Below, one piece after another: positions 1 to 9,368 of a stretch of 64,000 nt of DNA (position 1 is the stretch's first letter; each line of letters opens with the position of its first letter). The notes beneath the pieces were generated by a model. The model was not told where the DNA came from, ran no database searches, and saw only the letters and a list, made by a program, of their open reading frames with translations. The translations under genes were made by a program, and so were the position numbers. Source of the DNA: Candidatus Kryptobacter tengchongensis (GTDB lineage Bacteria; Bacteroidota; Ignavibacteria; Kryptoniales; Kryptoniaceae); NCBI GenBank assembly GCA_001485605.1, contig FAON01000012.1:124001-188000 (forward strand), read 5' to 3'.

Positions 1-206
1 AAATTAACGATGTTTATGGTCAGGGCTCAGATAAAGGAGAGCCACACTTTGGTACACATATATGGCCAGATGTCAACACAATGATTTTAACCGTTATTCC
101 TGATGAAAAAGTTGAAGATTTTTTGAGCGAGGTGAAATTTCTGAACAATAGATTTGAAGAGGAAGGAATCCATGCATTTACTCTTAATGTTGAGCGGATG
201 GTATAA
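1..206 (+). CDS. P-II-like, PG0541-family transporter-associated protein (3' end only)
   Basis: Open from the left edge in the frame starting at base 3, ending at TAA 204-206; about 67 C-terminal residues are visible. A GEPHFGTHIWP stretch followed by an acidic helix and a short terminal strand resembles the PG0541 family, P-II-like ferredoxin-fold proteins usually encoded next to RND efflux pumps in Bacteroidota-type genomes. The pump itself would lie off the left edge. A strong bidirectional terminator follows at once. The family call is from remembered motif similarity, and the N-terminus cannot be seen. Confidence 0.6.
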   Translation, partial: INDVYGQGSDKGEPHFGTHIWPDVNTMILTVIPDEKVEDFLSEVKFLNNRFEEEGIHAFTLNVERMV

Positions 207-210
207 AAAT

Positions 211-240
211 AAGGCGGGCTTCTACGCCCGCCTTCACTTT
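211..240. terminator. Bidirectional intrinsic terminator
   Basis: A 9-bp perfect stem (AAGGCGGGC at 211-219, GCCCGCCTT at 226-234) with a 6-nt loop. It is followed by CACTTTTT on + and by a T-rich stretch on the minus side, so it can end both the P-II-like gene and the convergent SDR gene. Confidence 0.85.
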
Positions 241-1026
241 TTACCCTGCGATAAACTCCCCCCCATCAACCCCTATGATATTACCAGTAACCCATTGCAT
301 ATCATCATGGCTTAAATGAACGATTGCTTTTGCAACATCTTCAGGTGTTGTTAGTCTGCCAGATGGGTTTCTCCTAAGCGAATATTCAATCATTTGCTCA
401 TTTCCTGGTATTTTTCTCAACGCTGGAGTATCTGTAACACCAGCTCTTATACCATTAACAGTTATTCCATATTTTGCAAGTTCGTATGCAAGCTGTCTTA
501 TATGAGATTCAAGTGCAGCTTTTGCTGCTGAAACGGGTCCATAATATGCCCAAACTCTCGTTGACCCCTCACTTGTCATAGCGAAGATCCTTGTCCCTTT
601 CCCTATCAACTTACGATGAAATAAATCCTGAACCCAGTAAACCAAACTATGTGCCATTACATCAAGTGTCATATCCATTTGCTTCGGCGTCACCTGTTCC
701 TCGGGATTTTCGGCTATATACGGTCTTAAAGTTCCAAAAGCAAGTGAGTGAAGAACAACTTTTATAATTGATGGTTCGCTTGAAAATCTTTTTTCAATAG
801 CGTCCAAAACCTCTTTTCTTTTTTCATGATCTGCTGCATTTACATTAAAAAATTCAACCTCAACTCCATTTTCCTTTATCTGATTTATAACCTTCTCAAC
901 ATTTGGCATTGTAGCAGCTCTATCAAGATGGACTCCGAAGATATTATAACCATTTTTTGAAAGTTCAATTGCAGTGGCAGCACCAAAGCCACTTGATGAA
1001 CCAAGAATTAATGCCCATTTTTTCAT
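241..1026 (-). CDS. SDR-family oxidoreductase, probable enoyl-ACP reductase (FabL/FabI-like)
   Basis: A short-chain dehydrogenase/reductase of about 261 residues. The N-terminal nucleotide-binding turn is GSSSGFG. The catalytic region holds Tyr-x6-Lys (YGPVSAAK), the spacing of enoyl-ACP reductases rather than the Tyr-x3-Lys of classical SDRs. A C-terminal VTGNIIGVDGG cofactor/substrate segment is typical. The likely role is the last reduction of the fatty-acid elongation cycle using NAD(P)H. The start is taken at ATG 1026 because GGAG lies six bases upstream; an in-frame ATG at 1038 would add MEKE. It is followed by the terminator at 211-240 and lies 28 bp (from ATG 1026) downstream of the small ORF at 1055-1312. 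Another SDR activity cannot be excluded. Confidence 0.75.
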   Translation of the reverse strand: MKKWALILGSSSGFGAATAIELSKNGYNIFGVHLDRAATMPNVEKVINQIKENGVEVEFFNVNAADHEKRKEVLDAIEKRFSSEPSIIKVVLHSLAFGTLRPYIAENPEEQVTPKQMDMTLDVMAHSLVYWVQDLFHRKLIGKGTRIFAMTSEGSTRVWAYYGPVSAAKAALESHIRQLAYELAKYGITVNGIRAGVTDTPALRKIPGNEQMIEYSLRRNPSGRLTTPEDVAKAIVHLSHDDMQWVTGNIIGVDGGEFIAG

Positions 1027-1054
1027 CTCTTTCTCCATTTTATTTCACTTTGAT

Positions 1055-1312
1055 TTAAATTCCCCTTTCCTTTAATCTCATCCTTATAATTTTTATCGCC
1101 TCTTCCTCCGGTATATTCAATCTTGCCCTTGCCATCTTAACAGCTATCTCAAGCGAATCAATTTTGCCCGTAAGATAAAGCCAAATATGATATCCAAGAC
1201 GATTTAAATCATTTGGTTCTTCTGCTGGGATACCCTCAACGCTTGAATAAGCGATTTTCTCAAGACTATCAGATGGAAATTCTTTAACCGAAGATGGGGC
1301 TTTTGTCGTCAT
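1055..1312 (-). CDS. Conserved small protein of unknown function
   Basis: 85 residues, mostly polar, with no signal peptide or membrane segment. The C-terminal half is strongly helical and basic (VKMARARLNIPEEEAIKIIRMRLKERGI region, split by one Pro). It lies just upstream of the SDR gene on the same strand and is probably co-transcribed with it. I do not recognise a family. The start ATG at 1312 follows an AT-rich leader with no clear Shine-Dalgarno sequence. Confidence 0.6.
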   Translation of the reverse strand: MTTKAPSSVKEFPSDSLEKIAYSSVEGIPAEEPNDLNRLGYHIWLYLTGKIDSLEIAVKMARARLNIPEEEAIKIIRMRLKERGI

Positions 1313-1458
1313 TTAAATTTTTAACTTTTTTTACAATTTTACGATTTTACGATGAAAATTTCAAGTTTATATAACTCAAAAGTCACCGAATAGCTCAATT
1401 TGATTTTTTACGGACTATAACTTATATTTAAAACTCAAAAGCACACTTTATTTTCCTA

Positions 1459-2142
1459 ATGATCGCTGAAAACATCTCTGAAATAAAGAAAAGGATTTGG
1501 GAGGTCTGTAAAAAAGTAGGTAGAAATCCAGAGGAAATCACTATAGTAGCAGTTACAAAAACTGTTCCTGTTGATAAGATAAAAGAAGCCATAAACGCTG
1601 GGATTTACGACATAGGTGAAAACAAGGTTCAGGAGCTCCTTGAAAAAAGGAATTCAATTGAAAATGTAAGATGGCATTTCGTTGGACACCTCCAGACTAA
1701 TAAAGTTAAATACATAGTTGATTTCGTTTACCTGATACATTCTGTTGATAGCTTGAAACTCGCACTTGAGATTGAAAAGCGAGCTAAAAAAATAAATCGC
1801 ATAATTGATATTTTGATTGAGGTTAATACATCTGGAGAGAAAACAAAATATGGAGTAAAGCCAGAAGAGGCAATTGAACTTGTCAGACAGATTTCTGAAA
1901 GATGCGAGTTTGTCAGAATAAAAGGATTGATGACGGTTGCAGCATATTTGCCAAATCCAGAGGATGTTCGCCCGATGTTTAGATTATTAAAGCAACTGAA
2001 AGAGGAGATAGAAAAATTTAACTTTAAAAATGTTGAGATGAAGCATCTTTCAATGGGAATGAGCAATGACTACCTAATAGCAATTGAAGAGGGTGCAACT
2101 ATTGTAAGGATTGGAACTGCCATATTTGGACCAAGAAATTAA
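1459..2142 (+). CDS. yggS: YggS/PLPBP-family PLP homeostasis protein
   Basis: 227 residues, a full-length single-domain alanine-racemase-like TIM barrel. The PLP lysine is Lys34 in IVAVTKTVP. Other family marks are GENKVQE, WHFVGHLQTNK, the IEVNTSGEKTKYG segment and the C-terminal LSMGMSNDY...GATIVRIGTAIFG phosphate-binding region. These proteins bind PLP and buffer its free level; they are not amino-acid racemases. It heads a tight + strand group, with divIVA only 14 bp downstream, an arrangement common in bacteria. The 146-bp divergent gap upstream is AT-rich and probably carries promoters for both directions. Confidence 0.93.
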   Translation: MIAENISEIKKRIWEVCKKVGRNPEEITIVAVTKTVPVDKIKEAINAGIYDIGENKVQELLEKRNSIENVRWHFVGHLQTNKVKYIVDFVYLIHSVDSLKLALEIEKRAKKINRIIDILIEVNTSGEKTKYGVKPEEAIELVRQISERCEFVRIKGLMTVAAYLPNPEDVRPMFRLLKQLKEEIEKFNFKNVEMKHLSMGMSNDYLIAIEEGATIVRIGTAIFGPRN

Positions 2143-2156
2143 AAGGTTAAATAAAA

Positions 2157-2678
2157 ATGAAATTCACGCCACTTGCCATTAAAAAACAGCAATTCAAAAA
2201 ATCGTTAAGAGGTTACAATATTGAAGAGGTAAGGGTTTATCTTGAAATGCTTGCAGGTGAATATGAAAATCTTTTGCAGGAGAACAAGGAGTTAAAAGAA
2301 AAAATAGCAATGCTTGAAACTGAAATTTCAACTTATAAACAGATTGAAAAAAATTTGCACCTTGCGGTAACCCAGGCGCAGGAAACAGCAACGAAAACAC
2401 TTGAAAATGCCAAAAAGCAGGCTGAGCTCCTGATAAAAGAAGCTGAGCTTAAAGCAAAAGAAAGCATCAATAAGGCAAAACTTGAAATAGCAAAAATTGA
2501 AAATGAAATTCAAATCCTCAAAAATGAAAAGGAACGAATTTTAAGTGAATTGAAGAATTTCCTTCTATCTGAACTTGAAAAGTTAAATCTACTTGAACCT
2601 TCTGCAAAAATTGAAACACAAGAAAAAATTGAGGAAAAAATTAAACTTGACGATATAATTAAAAACCTTGAACAATAA
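2157..2678 (+). CDS. divIVA: DivIVA-family coiled-coil protein
   Basis: 173 residues. The first about 40 residues form the DivIVA/GpsB head (TPLAIKKQQFKKSLRGYNIEEVRVYLEML), followed by an almost unbroken coiled coil to about residue 145 and a short charged tail. The family binds negatively curved membrane and organises division or polar growth. Outside Firmicutes and Actinobacteria it is less studied, but it often sits next to yggS, as here. The ATG lies 14 bp after the yggS stop, so the two are almost certainly co-transcribed. Confidence 0.85.
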   Translation: MKFTPLAIKKQQFKKSLRGYNIEEVRVYLEMLAGEYENLLQENKELKEKIAMLETEISTYKQIEKNLHLAVTQAQETATKTLENAKKQAELLIKEAELKAKESINKAKLEIAKIENEIQILKNEKERILSELKNFLLSELEKLNLLEPSAKIETQEKIEEKIKLDDIIKNLEQ

Positions 2679-2696
2679 AACAAAGAGCAAAAAAGT

Positions 2697-3524
2697 ATGA
2701 GCGAATTGAAACAGCAGATAATGGAAGCGTTAAACTTTATAAGGACAAAGACAAATCTTGAACCCAAAATTGGTATAATTCTTGGAACCGGTCTTGGCGG
2801 ACTTGCAAAGGAAATTGAGGCTGAAACAGTGATTGACTATGCAGAAATCCCACATTTCCCAATCTCCACCGTTGAATCGCATCATGGCAAGCTAATTTTT
2901 GGAAAGCTAAGTGGGAAAGATGTTGTGGCAATGCAAGGAAGATTTCATTATTACGAAGGCTATACAATGAAACAAATTACATTCCCAGTCCGTGTGATGA
3001 AATTTTTAGGTGTTAAGTATCTTTTAATTTCAAATGCAGCGGGGGGATTAAACCCACTTTTTAGAAAAGGTGACCTGATGATAATAACAGACCATATTAA
3101 TCTACTTGGAGACAATCCCTTAATAGGTCCAAATGACGATGAACTTGGTCCAAGATTTCCTGATATGTCAGAACCATACAGTAAAGAACTTATTGAACTC
3201 GCAGAGCAGGTGGCACTTGAAGAAAGGATAAAAGTTCAAAAAGGTGTTTATGTTGCAATGACAGGTCCAAGCCTTGAAACAAGAGCTGAATACCGTTTCC
3301 TGAGATTAATTGGCGCTGACGCCGTTGGTATGTCAACAGTTCCAGAAAACATCGTCGCAAATCATATGGGGATGAAGGTATTCGGAATTTCGGTTATAAC
3401 TGATGAATGCTTCCCCGATGCACTTCAACCTTTAAGCGTTGAGGAAGTTATTAGAGTTGCATCTGAGACAGAACCTAAATTAACTTTATTAATGAAACGC
3501 TTGGTTGAAAAAATTAACGTTTGA
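2697..3524 (+). CDS. punA: Purine-nucleoside phosphorylase (PNP/MTAP family)
   Basis: 275 residues, normal length for the trimeric family. Motifs in order: [12 protein letters not shown] phosphate loop, HHGKLIFG, the GRFHYYEGY segment, SNAAGGLNP, and [24 protein letters not shown] near the C-terminus, the purine and ribose binding region. It cleaves purine nucleosides with phosphate to base plus ribose-1-phosphate in nucleotide salvage. It lies 18 bp after divIVA and ends just before the DUF2905 gene, so it belongs to the same operon. Substrate range (guanosine/inosine or methylthioadenosine) cannot be fixed by eye. Confidence 0.92.
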   Translation: MSELKQQIMEALNFIRTKTNLEPKIGIILGTGLGGLAKEIEAETVIDYAEIPHFPISTVESHHGKLIFGKLSGKDVVAMQGRFHYYEGYTMKQITFPVRVMKFLGVKYLLISNAAGGLNPLFRKGDLMIITDHINLLGDNPLIGPNDDELGPRFPDMSEPYSKELIELAEQVALEERIKVQKGVYVAMTGPSLETRAEYRFLRLIGADAVGMSTVPENIVANHMGMKVFGISVITDECFPDALQPLSVEEVIRVASETEPKLTLLMKRLVEKINV

Positions 3525-3531
3525 AATCGTT

Positions 3532-3774
3532 ATGTTTCAGTCGTTTGGAAAAATTCTTATGCTTTTAGGCGTTTTAATTTTTGTTTTTGGTCTCATACTT
3601 TTAATCGCCGATAAAATAGGAAGCAAAATCCCATTTTTGGGTAAATTGCCAGGCGACATCTTGATACAGAAGCGAAATTTTACTTTTTATTTCCCGCTCA
3701 CGACGAGCATCTTGTTAAGCTTGATCCTAACTTTGGTATTATGGATTTTATCTTTCATATTTAGAAAGCACTAA
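3532..3774 (+). CDS. DUF2905 family small membrane protein
   Basis: 80 residues with two transmembrane helices (about 8-27 and 52-75) separated by the family hallmark LPGDI...KRNFTFYFPL. ATG 3532 is chosen; a TTG at 3505 would overlap punA and add nothing conserved. The function of the family is unknown. It is normally found in housekeeping clusters, here between punA and ileS. Confidence 0.85.
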   Translation: MFQSFGKILMLLGVLIFVFGLILLIADKIGSKIPFLGKLPGDILIQKRNFTFYFPLTTSILLSLILTLVLWILSFIFRKH

Positions 3775-3820
3775 GTCTTCAAACGCAAAGAGAAATTCTA
3801 AAAATAAATTGAAAGCAAAG

Positions 3821-6800
3821 ATGTATAAAGAATTAACCGACAAAATAAAATATTCCGAGCTTGAACGTGAAATTTTAAAATTCTGGAAAGAGAATAAAAT
3901 TTTTGAAAAAAGCATAAAAACACGAGAAGGGAAACCAAATTTTACATTCTATGAAGGACCACCCACGGCAAATGGTCGCCCTGGAATTCATCATGTCATG
4001 AGCAGAACCATCAAAGACCTCGTCTGTAGATATAAGACGATGCGGGGTTTCAAAGTTTACCGCAAAGCTGGTTGGGACACCCATGGACTTCCAGTTGAGA
4101 TTGAAATTGAGAAAAAACTCGGGATAAAACATAAAGATGAAATAATTGAATACGGGATTGAAAAGTTTAACGCCGAATGCAAAAAATCCGTCTTTGAATA
4201 TCTTGATGATTGGGAAGAAATGACGGAAAGAATTGGATATTGGATTGACCTTGAAAATGCTTACATAACCTTTACAAATGAGTATATTGAATCAATCTGG
4301 TGGGCTTTGAAGCAATTTTTTGATAAGGGATACATTTACAAGGGTTATAAAATTCAACCTTATTGTCCAAGGTGTGAAACACCGCTTTCATCGCATGAAG
4401 TTGCACAGGGTTATGAAGATGTCAAAGACCCCTCAATTTATGTTAAAGTAAAAGCAAAGGATGAAGAAAAAACCTATTTCCTTGTCTGGACAACCACTCC
4501 ATGGACATTGATCTCAAATGTTGCACTTGCGGTTCACCCAGAAGTAACTTATGTTAAAATTTTTCACAAAGGTGAAAACTTAATCCTTGCAAAAGATAGA
4601 TTAAATGTAATTGACGGGGATTATGAAATTCTTGCCGAATATAAAGGGCATCAATTAAAAGGAAGGGAATATGAGAGACTTTTTAGCTACATACCCGTTG
4701 ATAAAAAAGCTTTTTATGTTGTTACCGCCGAATTCGTCAGCACAGAAGATGGAACTGGCATAGTTCACATCGCTCCTGCATTTGGTGAGGAAGATTATCA
4801 AGTTGGGTGCGAATATGATTTGCCAACGCTTCAACCAGTTGATAAAAGCGGTGAATTCACAGATGAAATCATTGATTTCAAAAGAAAGTTTGTTAAAGAT
4901 GCGGATCCAGAAATAATTCAAAATCTAAAGTCCCGAGGATTGCTCTACAAAAAGGAGACGATTGTTCATAGTTATCCACATTGTTGGCGTTGCAAAACTC
5001 CGTTGCTTTATTATGCCCGTGAATCGTGGTATATAAGCACAACCAGATATGTTGATAGGATGATTGAACTTAACAGGCAAATTTCCTGGCATCCGCCAGA
5101 AGTTGGCACAGGAAGATTCGGGAATTGGCTTGAAGAGAACAAGGATTGGGCACTTTCAAGAGATAGATTCTGGGGAACTCCACTTAACATATGGATATGT
5201 GAAAGTTGTGGTGAAATGAGAGCAATTGGCAGTATTGAAGAGATAAAGAAAGAAGGGAAAAATGTGCCCGAACCGCTTGATCTTCATAAGCCATTTGTTG
5301 ACCAAATAATCTTTGATTGCAAAAAATGCGGTGGGATAATGAAGAGAACCCCCGAGGTGATTGATGTATGGTTTGACTCTGGAGCGATGCCCTTTGCACA
5401 GTTTCACTATCCATTTGAAAATCAAGAACTTTTCAAAGAAAATTTCCCAGCGGATTTCATCGCTGAAGGGATTGACCAAACGAGAGGTTGGTTTTACTCA
5501 CTTCATGCGATCTCAAGCTTTCTGTTTGATTCCCCAGCATATAAACATGTGCTCGTAAATGAGCTTATACTTGATAAGGAAGGTCAAAAAATGTCAAAAT
5601 CACGCGGGAATGTGGTTGATCCATTTGAGGTCGTTGAGAAATACGGTGCTGATTCTGTAAGATGGTATCTTATGTCAGTGAGCCCACCTTGGAAACCAAA
5701 ACTATTCAACGAAGAAGACATAGTTGAAATTCAGCGCAAATTTTTCAGCACACTACTTAATACTTACTCGTTCTTTACACTCTATGCAAACATTGATAGA
5801 TTTACATACTCTGAAGAGAGAATCCCTGTGAAAGATAGAGCTGAAATTGACAGATGGATAATTTCTGCCTTAAATTCTCTCATCAAAAATTACATTGAAG
5901 CAATGGATAACTATGATTTGACGAAAGCAGCTCGTTTAATCTCCGACTTCACGATTGATCAGCTTTCAAATTGGTATGTAAGAAGAAGTAGAAGGAGGTT
6001 TTGGAAAAGTGGCGTTGAAAAGGACAAAATTTGTGCCTTTCAAACCCTCTATGAATGTCTCATCACAATATCAAAACTTATGGCTCCATTTGCCCCATTC
6101 CTCGCCGATGAAATTTACAGAAACTTAAATGATGTCACGAATAAAGAGCCATATGAATCTGTTCATCTTGCATACATACCTGAACCAAACGAAGATGAAA
6201 TAGACCTTGAACTTGAGAAAAGAATGGAACTTGCACAAAGGATTGTTTACATTGTCAGGTCTTTGCGTGCAAAGACAAACTTAAAAGTTCGCCAACCACT
6301 TAGAAAAATCATAATACCTGTTTCAGATGAAAGTGAAAAAGAAAAAATTGAAATGATGAGAGATGTCATTCTTGACGAGATAAATGTCAAAACAATTGAA
6401 TATGTTGACGATGATTCAGATATAGTTGAAAAGAAAGCAAGACCCAACTTCAAATCAATAGGTCCGAAATTCGGGAAGAAAGCCCAAAAAATTGCCCAAG
6501 TAATTAGAGAATTCAAAAAAGATCAGATAAGAGAGATTGAAAACAAAGGTAAAACCGAAATTGTTGTTGATGGAGAAAAACTTGAAATCACAAAAGACGA
6601 TCTTGAAATTTATAGTGAAAACATAAAAGGTTGGGTCGTTGAATCAGATGGAGTTATAACCGTAGCACTGGATACGGAACTTACAGAAGAATTGATAAAC
6701 GAAGGTTTTGCTCGTGAATTCGTTAATAGAGTCCAAAACATGAGAAAGGAAGCTAATTTTGAGGTAACAGATAGAATTCGTATCTTCTTTAGAACTGAAT

Positions 6801-6964
6801 CCGAAAAGTTGAAAAAAGCTGTGTTTGCCATGAGCGATTATATCAAAAATGAAACACTTGCTATTGAACTTACTGATAACTTCAGGGAAGCTGAATATGT
6901 GAAGTCATGGGATGTGAACGACGAGCCTTGTGATATTGCAATTGAAAGAGCAAAGTTAAACTAA
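3821..6964 (+). CDS. ileS: Isoleucyl-tRNA synthetase
   Basis: 1047 residues from ATG 3821 (a TTG at 3809 is possible). Class I synthetase. The HIGH-type site reads GIHH within GPPTANGRPGIHHVM near residue 57, a form typical of the long eukaryote-like IleRS2 group. The CP1 editing domain shows TTTPWTLISN and GTGIVHIAPAFGEEDY. KMSKS is present as GQKMSKSRGN near residue 590. Paired cysteines (CPRCETP, CWRCKTP, CESCG, CKKCGG) suggest zinc knuckles. The C-terminal anticodon-binding region is long and helical. It charges tRNA-Ile and clears mischarged Val. IleRS2 enzymes are often mupirocin-tolerant; that is family knowledge, not tested here. The DksA-type gene follows 24 bp later. Confidence 0.96.
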   Translation: MYKELTDKIKYSELEREILKFWKENKIFEKSIKTREGKPNFTFYEGPPTANGRPGIHHVMSRTIKDLVCRYKTMRGFKVYRKAGWDTHGLPVEIEIEKKLGIKHKDEIIEYGIEKFNAECKKSVFEYLDDWEEMTERIGYWIDLENAYITFTNEYIESIWWALKQFFDKGYIYKGYKIQPYCPRCETPLSSHEVAQGYEDVKDPSIYVKVKAKDEEKTYFLVWTTTPWTLISNVALAVHPEVTYVKIFHKGENLILAKDRLNVIDGDYEILAEYKGHQLKGREYERLFSYIPVDKKAFYVVTAEFVSTEDGTGIVHIAPAFGEEDYQVGCEYDLPTLQPVDKSGEFTDEIIDFKRKFVKDADPEIIQNLKSRGLLYKKETIVHSYPHCWRCKTPLLYYARESWYISTTRYVDRMIELNRQISWHPPEVGTGRFGNWLEENKDWALSRDRFWGTPLNIWICESCGEMRAIGSIEEIKKEGKNVPEPLDLHKPFVDQIIFDCKKCGGIMKRTPEVIDVWFDSGAMPFAQFHYPFENQELFKENFPADFIAEGIDQTRGWFYSLHAISSFLFDSPAYKHVLVNELILDKEGQKMSKSRGNVVDPFEVVEKYGADSVRWYLMSVSPPWKPKLFNEEDIVEIQRKFFSTLLNTYSFFTLYANIDRFTYSEERIPVKDRAEIDRWIISALNSLIKNYIEAMDNYDLTKAARLISDFTIDQLSNWYVRRSRRRFWKSGVEKDKICAFQTLYECLITISKLMAPFAPFLADEIYRNLNDVTNKEPYESVHLAYIPEPNEDEIDLELEKRMELAQRIVYIVRSLRAKTNLKVRQPLRKIIIPVSDESEKEKIEMMRDVILDEINVKTIEYVDDDSDIVEKKARPNFKSIGPKFGKKAQKIAQVIREFKKDQIREIENKGKTEIVVDGEKLEITKDDLEIYSENIKGWVVESDGVITVALDTELTEELINEGFAREFVNRVQNMRKEANFEVTDRIRIFFRTESEKLKKAVFAMSDYIKNETLAIELTDNFREAEYVKSWDVNDEPCDIAIERAKLN

Positions 6965-6988
6965 TTTCAAAATTTATTGAGGTGCGAT

Positions 6989-7606
6989 ATGGCGAAAAGA
7001 AAAACCAAATCAGCTAAAAAGAAAACTGCTGTAAAGAGAACGCTTAAAAAATCAACCCCGAGATCAAAAAGTAAAAAAACAGCCAAAACTACCGCGAAGA
7101 AAACGGTAAAAAGAAAGATAAAGGAAATTGAAACCAAAACCACACAGAATGTTATCGCCGCGGGCTCAGATAGTTTAATAAAAAATGAACAACAGAATAT
7201 AAAGAAAACAGAAAATCAGCCAGGAAAAACATCCTACTCAAAAGAGGAGCTTGAATACTTTAAACAAATCCTCCTCAAAAAGCGAGAAGAGATTCTTGAA
7301 ATGCTTGAATTTCATAGACAATCTCTCATTGAATCAACCACGCAAAATGATAAACCAGTTGGAACTCCCTACTCAATCCATATGGAGTATGGAACTGAAA
7401 CGGAGGAACGGGAGAAAACGATGTTTTTTATAGCAAGGGAAGAAAAAATGTTAAATTATATTGATGCTGCTCTCGTGAGGATAGAGCGTGGAACATACGG
7501 TGTTTGTGTAAGCTGTGGGAAATTGATTGATAAAAGACGTCTTGAAGCGGTCCCGCATACCCAACTATGTATTGAATGCAAACTTGCACAAAAGAAAAGA
7601 TTCTGA
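6989..7606 (+). CDS. DksA/TraR-type C4 zinc-finger protein with lysine-rich N-terminal tail
   Basis: 205 residues. Residues 1-50 are a Lys/Ala/Thr-rich, histone H1-like tail. A helical region from about 90 to 165 carries FKQILLKKREEILEML, and the C-terminal finger is CVSCGK-x14-LCIEC. The TraR/DksA coiled-coil-plus-finger type binds the RNA polymerase secondary channel and mediates stringent control; this one belongs to the shorter YteA/TraR-like class. ATG 6989 is used because GAGGTG lies just upstream; a TTG at 6977 is less likely. It lies between ileS and lspA. The acidic tip residues of true DksA are not clearly visible, so the exact role is open. Confidence 0.8.
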   Translation: MAKRKTKSAKKKTAVKRTLKKSTPRSKSKKTAKTTAKKTVKRKIKEIETKTTQNVIAAGSDSLIKNEQQNIKKTENQPGKTSYSKEELEYFKQILLKKREEILEMLEFHRQSLIESTTQNDKPVGTPYSIHMEYGTETEEREKTMFFIAREEKMLNYIDAALVRIERGTYGVCVSCGKLIDKRRLEAVPHTQLCIECKLAQKKRF

Positions 7607-7613
7607 AGAACCC

Positions 7614-8207
7614 GTGCGAATACTATTTGTATCACTTTTTATAATTCTATGCGACCAATTAACAAAACTCTTCGTAAGGGGATTTGAAATCCCAGCCCTT
7701 GGAATTAAAGTTGAAGGGATGAGACTTGGTGAATCAAAACAAGTGATTGGCGACTTTGTAAGGTTAACATACACCGAAAACCCTGGAATAGCTTTTGGGA
7801 TAAATTTAGGGAACAAATTTTATTTAACACTTCTTGCCACCGTAGCTGTAGTTATTGTTTTTCTCTACCTTTATAAAGTAAGAAATGGAAATTTTATCAT
7901 TCGCCTTTCACTTGGAATGATACTTGGTGGAGCAATTGGAAATTTGATTGATAGAATTTTCCATGGTATCATATTTAACTATGCAAAACTATTTCACGGT
8001 AGGGTAATTGATTTCATTGATATTGACTTTTTTGACATAAATCTCTTCGGATATCACATTGACAGATGGCCAATTTTTAACATTGCAGATGCATCGGTTA
8101 CGATTGGGGTTTTGCTACTTCTTTTTGCTCCCCATGAAAAACAAGCGACAGAACAAGCTGAAGAAATAAATCCCGACGCTATGAACAATGTCACCAGCGA
8201 AAAATGA
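7614..8207 (+). CDS. lspA: Lipoprotein signal peptidase (signal peptidase II)
   Basis: 197 residues from GTG 7614; upstream in-frame codons overlap the DksA-like gene and encode no conserved residues. Four transmembrane helices. Family motifs: DQLTKLFV, TENPGIAFGI, GGAIGNLIDRI with the first catalytic Asp, and FNIADASVTIG with the second. It removes the signal peptide from diacylated prolipoproteins in the inner membrane. The loop between the two catalytic Asp motifs is longer than in E. coli (an FDINLFGYHIDRW insert), as often seen in Bacteroidota-type LspA. It overlaps rluD by 20 bp. Confidence 0.93.
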   Translation: MRILFVSLFIILCDQLTKLFVRGFEIPALGIKVEGMRLGESKQVIGDFVRLTYTENPGIAFGINLGNKFYLTLLATVAVVIVFLYLYKVRNGNFIIRLSLGMILGGAIGNLIDRIFHGIIFNYAKLFHGRVIDFIDIDFFDINLFGYHIDRWPIFNIADASVTIGVLLLLFAPHEKQATEQAEEINPDAMNNVTSEK

Positions 8208-9210
8208 AGTAATTGAGATCTCGGGGAAGTTGAAAATCTTAAAAGAGATTGAAATTATTGTCCCAAATGTTGAAAAAAGAGAAAGAATAGACAAATTTCT
8301 TGCAAATCAAATTGAAAATGCAAGCAGAAGCAAAATTGAAAAATTGATTGAATCCGGGCTTGTCCTTGTAAATGGTCAAACCGTGAAACCAAGCCATAAA
8401 ATCTCCCCCGGGGAGAAAATAACTGTAAAAATTCCAAAAGAACCAAGACCTGAACTCGAACCAGAACCGATCCCTCTTGATATAGTTTATGAAGATGATT
8501 ATCTCCTCGTCGTCAATAAACCAGCAGGTATGGTCACTCACCCGGGACATGGCAATTATACTGGAACGCTTGTAAACGCTCTCCTTTATCACTGCTCAAA
8601 ACTTTCTAAAGTAAATGTCTCAGGTGATGAAGTTCGCCCCGGCATAGTTCATCGCCTTGATAAAGACACAAGTGGATTACTTGTTGTGGCAAAAGATGAT
8701 GAAACTCACAGGCACCTTGCGAGGCAGTTCTTTCACAAAACAGTTGAGCGCGAATATTGGGCAATCGTATGGGGACATTTTAATTCCACTCGTGGTGTAA
8801 TTGAAGCGGAGCTTGGAAGAAGCAAAAGCGACAGAACAAAATTTACAGTTGTCAAAGGAGGAAAACTTGCAATAACCGAATACGAAGTTCTTGAAAAATT
8901 TGAATTCCTTTCGCTTGTTAAGCTAAGGTTGAAAACTGGGAGAACACATCAAATAAGAGTCCACCTTGCACATATAGGACATCCTGTTTTTGGAGACCCA
9001 ACTTATGGGGGAAGAAGAATTGCGTGGGGAGGAGTTGAGAGGAAGAAAAAATTATTCGTGGATGAACTTTTAAAAATCATGCAACGACAAGCGCTTCACG
9101 CAAAAACTCTCGGGTTTATTCACCCTGCAAGGAACGAATTCATGAAGTTTGATTCAGAGCTCCCAGAGGATATGAAAAATCTTTTGGAAATTCTAAGAAG
9201 GACTTCTTGA
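8188..9210 (+). CDS. rluD: RluD-family 23S rRNA pseudouridine synthase
   Basis: 340 residues. An S4 RNA-binding domain lies at about residues 25-90 (RIDKFLANQI, LVLVNGQTVKPSHKISPGE), followed by the RluA-type catalytic domain with HRLDKDTSGLLVVAK, where the Asp of RLD is the nucleophile, and the C-terminal LKTGRTHQIRVHLAHIGHP signature. It isomerises uridines in large-subunit rRNA, probably the helix 69 sites. The ATG lies inside the end of lspA; lspA-rluD coupling is common. About 20 residues precede the S4 domain and could be partly non-coding. Confidence 0.92.
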   Translation: MSPAKNEVIEISGKLKILKEIEIIVPNVEKRERIDKFLANQIENASRSKIEKLIESGLVLVNGQTVKPSHKISPGEKITVKIPKEPRPELEPEPIPLDIVYEDDYLLVVNKPAGMVTHPGHGNYTGTLVNALLYHCSKLSKVNVSGDEVRPGIVHRLDKDTSGLLVVAKDDETHRHLARQFFHKTVEREYWAIVWGHFNSTRGVIEAELGRSKSDRTKFTVVKGGKLAITEYEVLEKFEFLSLVKLRLKTGRTHQIRVHLAHIGHPVFGDPTYGGRRIAWGGVERKKKLFVDELLKIMQRQALHAKTLGFIHPARNEFMKFDSELPEDMKNLLEILRRTS

Positions 9211-9368
9211 TCTGTCCTATTCTTAAAACGATGCAACTTCCCACAGTTTGATTTTTTATATAGCCTTTTTTAACTTTTTAAAAACTAATTTAAAACTTCG
9301 CTCCTTTAATAATTTCCCCCATTGATGGCGTTAACTGATAACATCAAGAAAAATATAAACGACAAGAG

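Noticed and set aside
1728-2066. 112-codon minus-strand ORF opposite yggS
   Set aside because: It shadows a strongly conserved gene and has a Ser/Ile-rich antisense composition.
9211-9368. RNA gene or riboswitch in the rluD-rlmD gap
   Set aside because: The gap is AT-rich without a stable fold or a recognisable motif.
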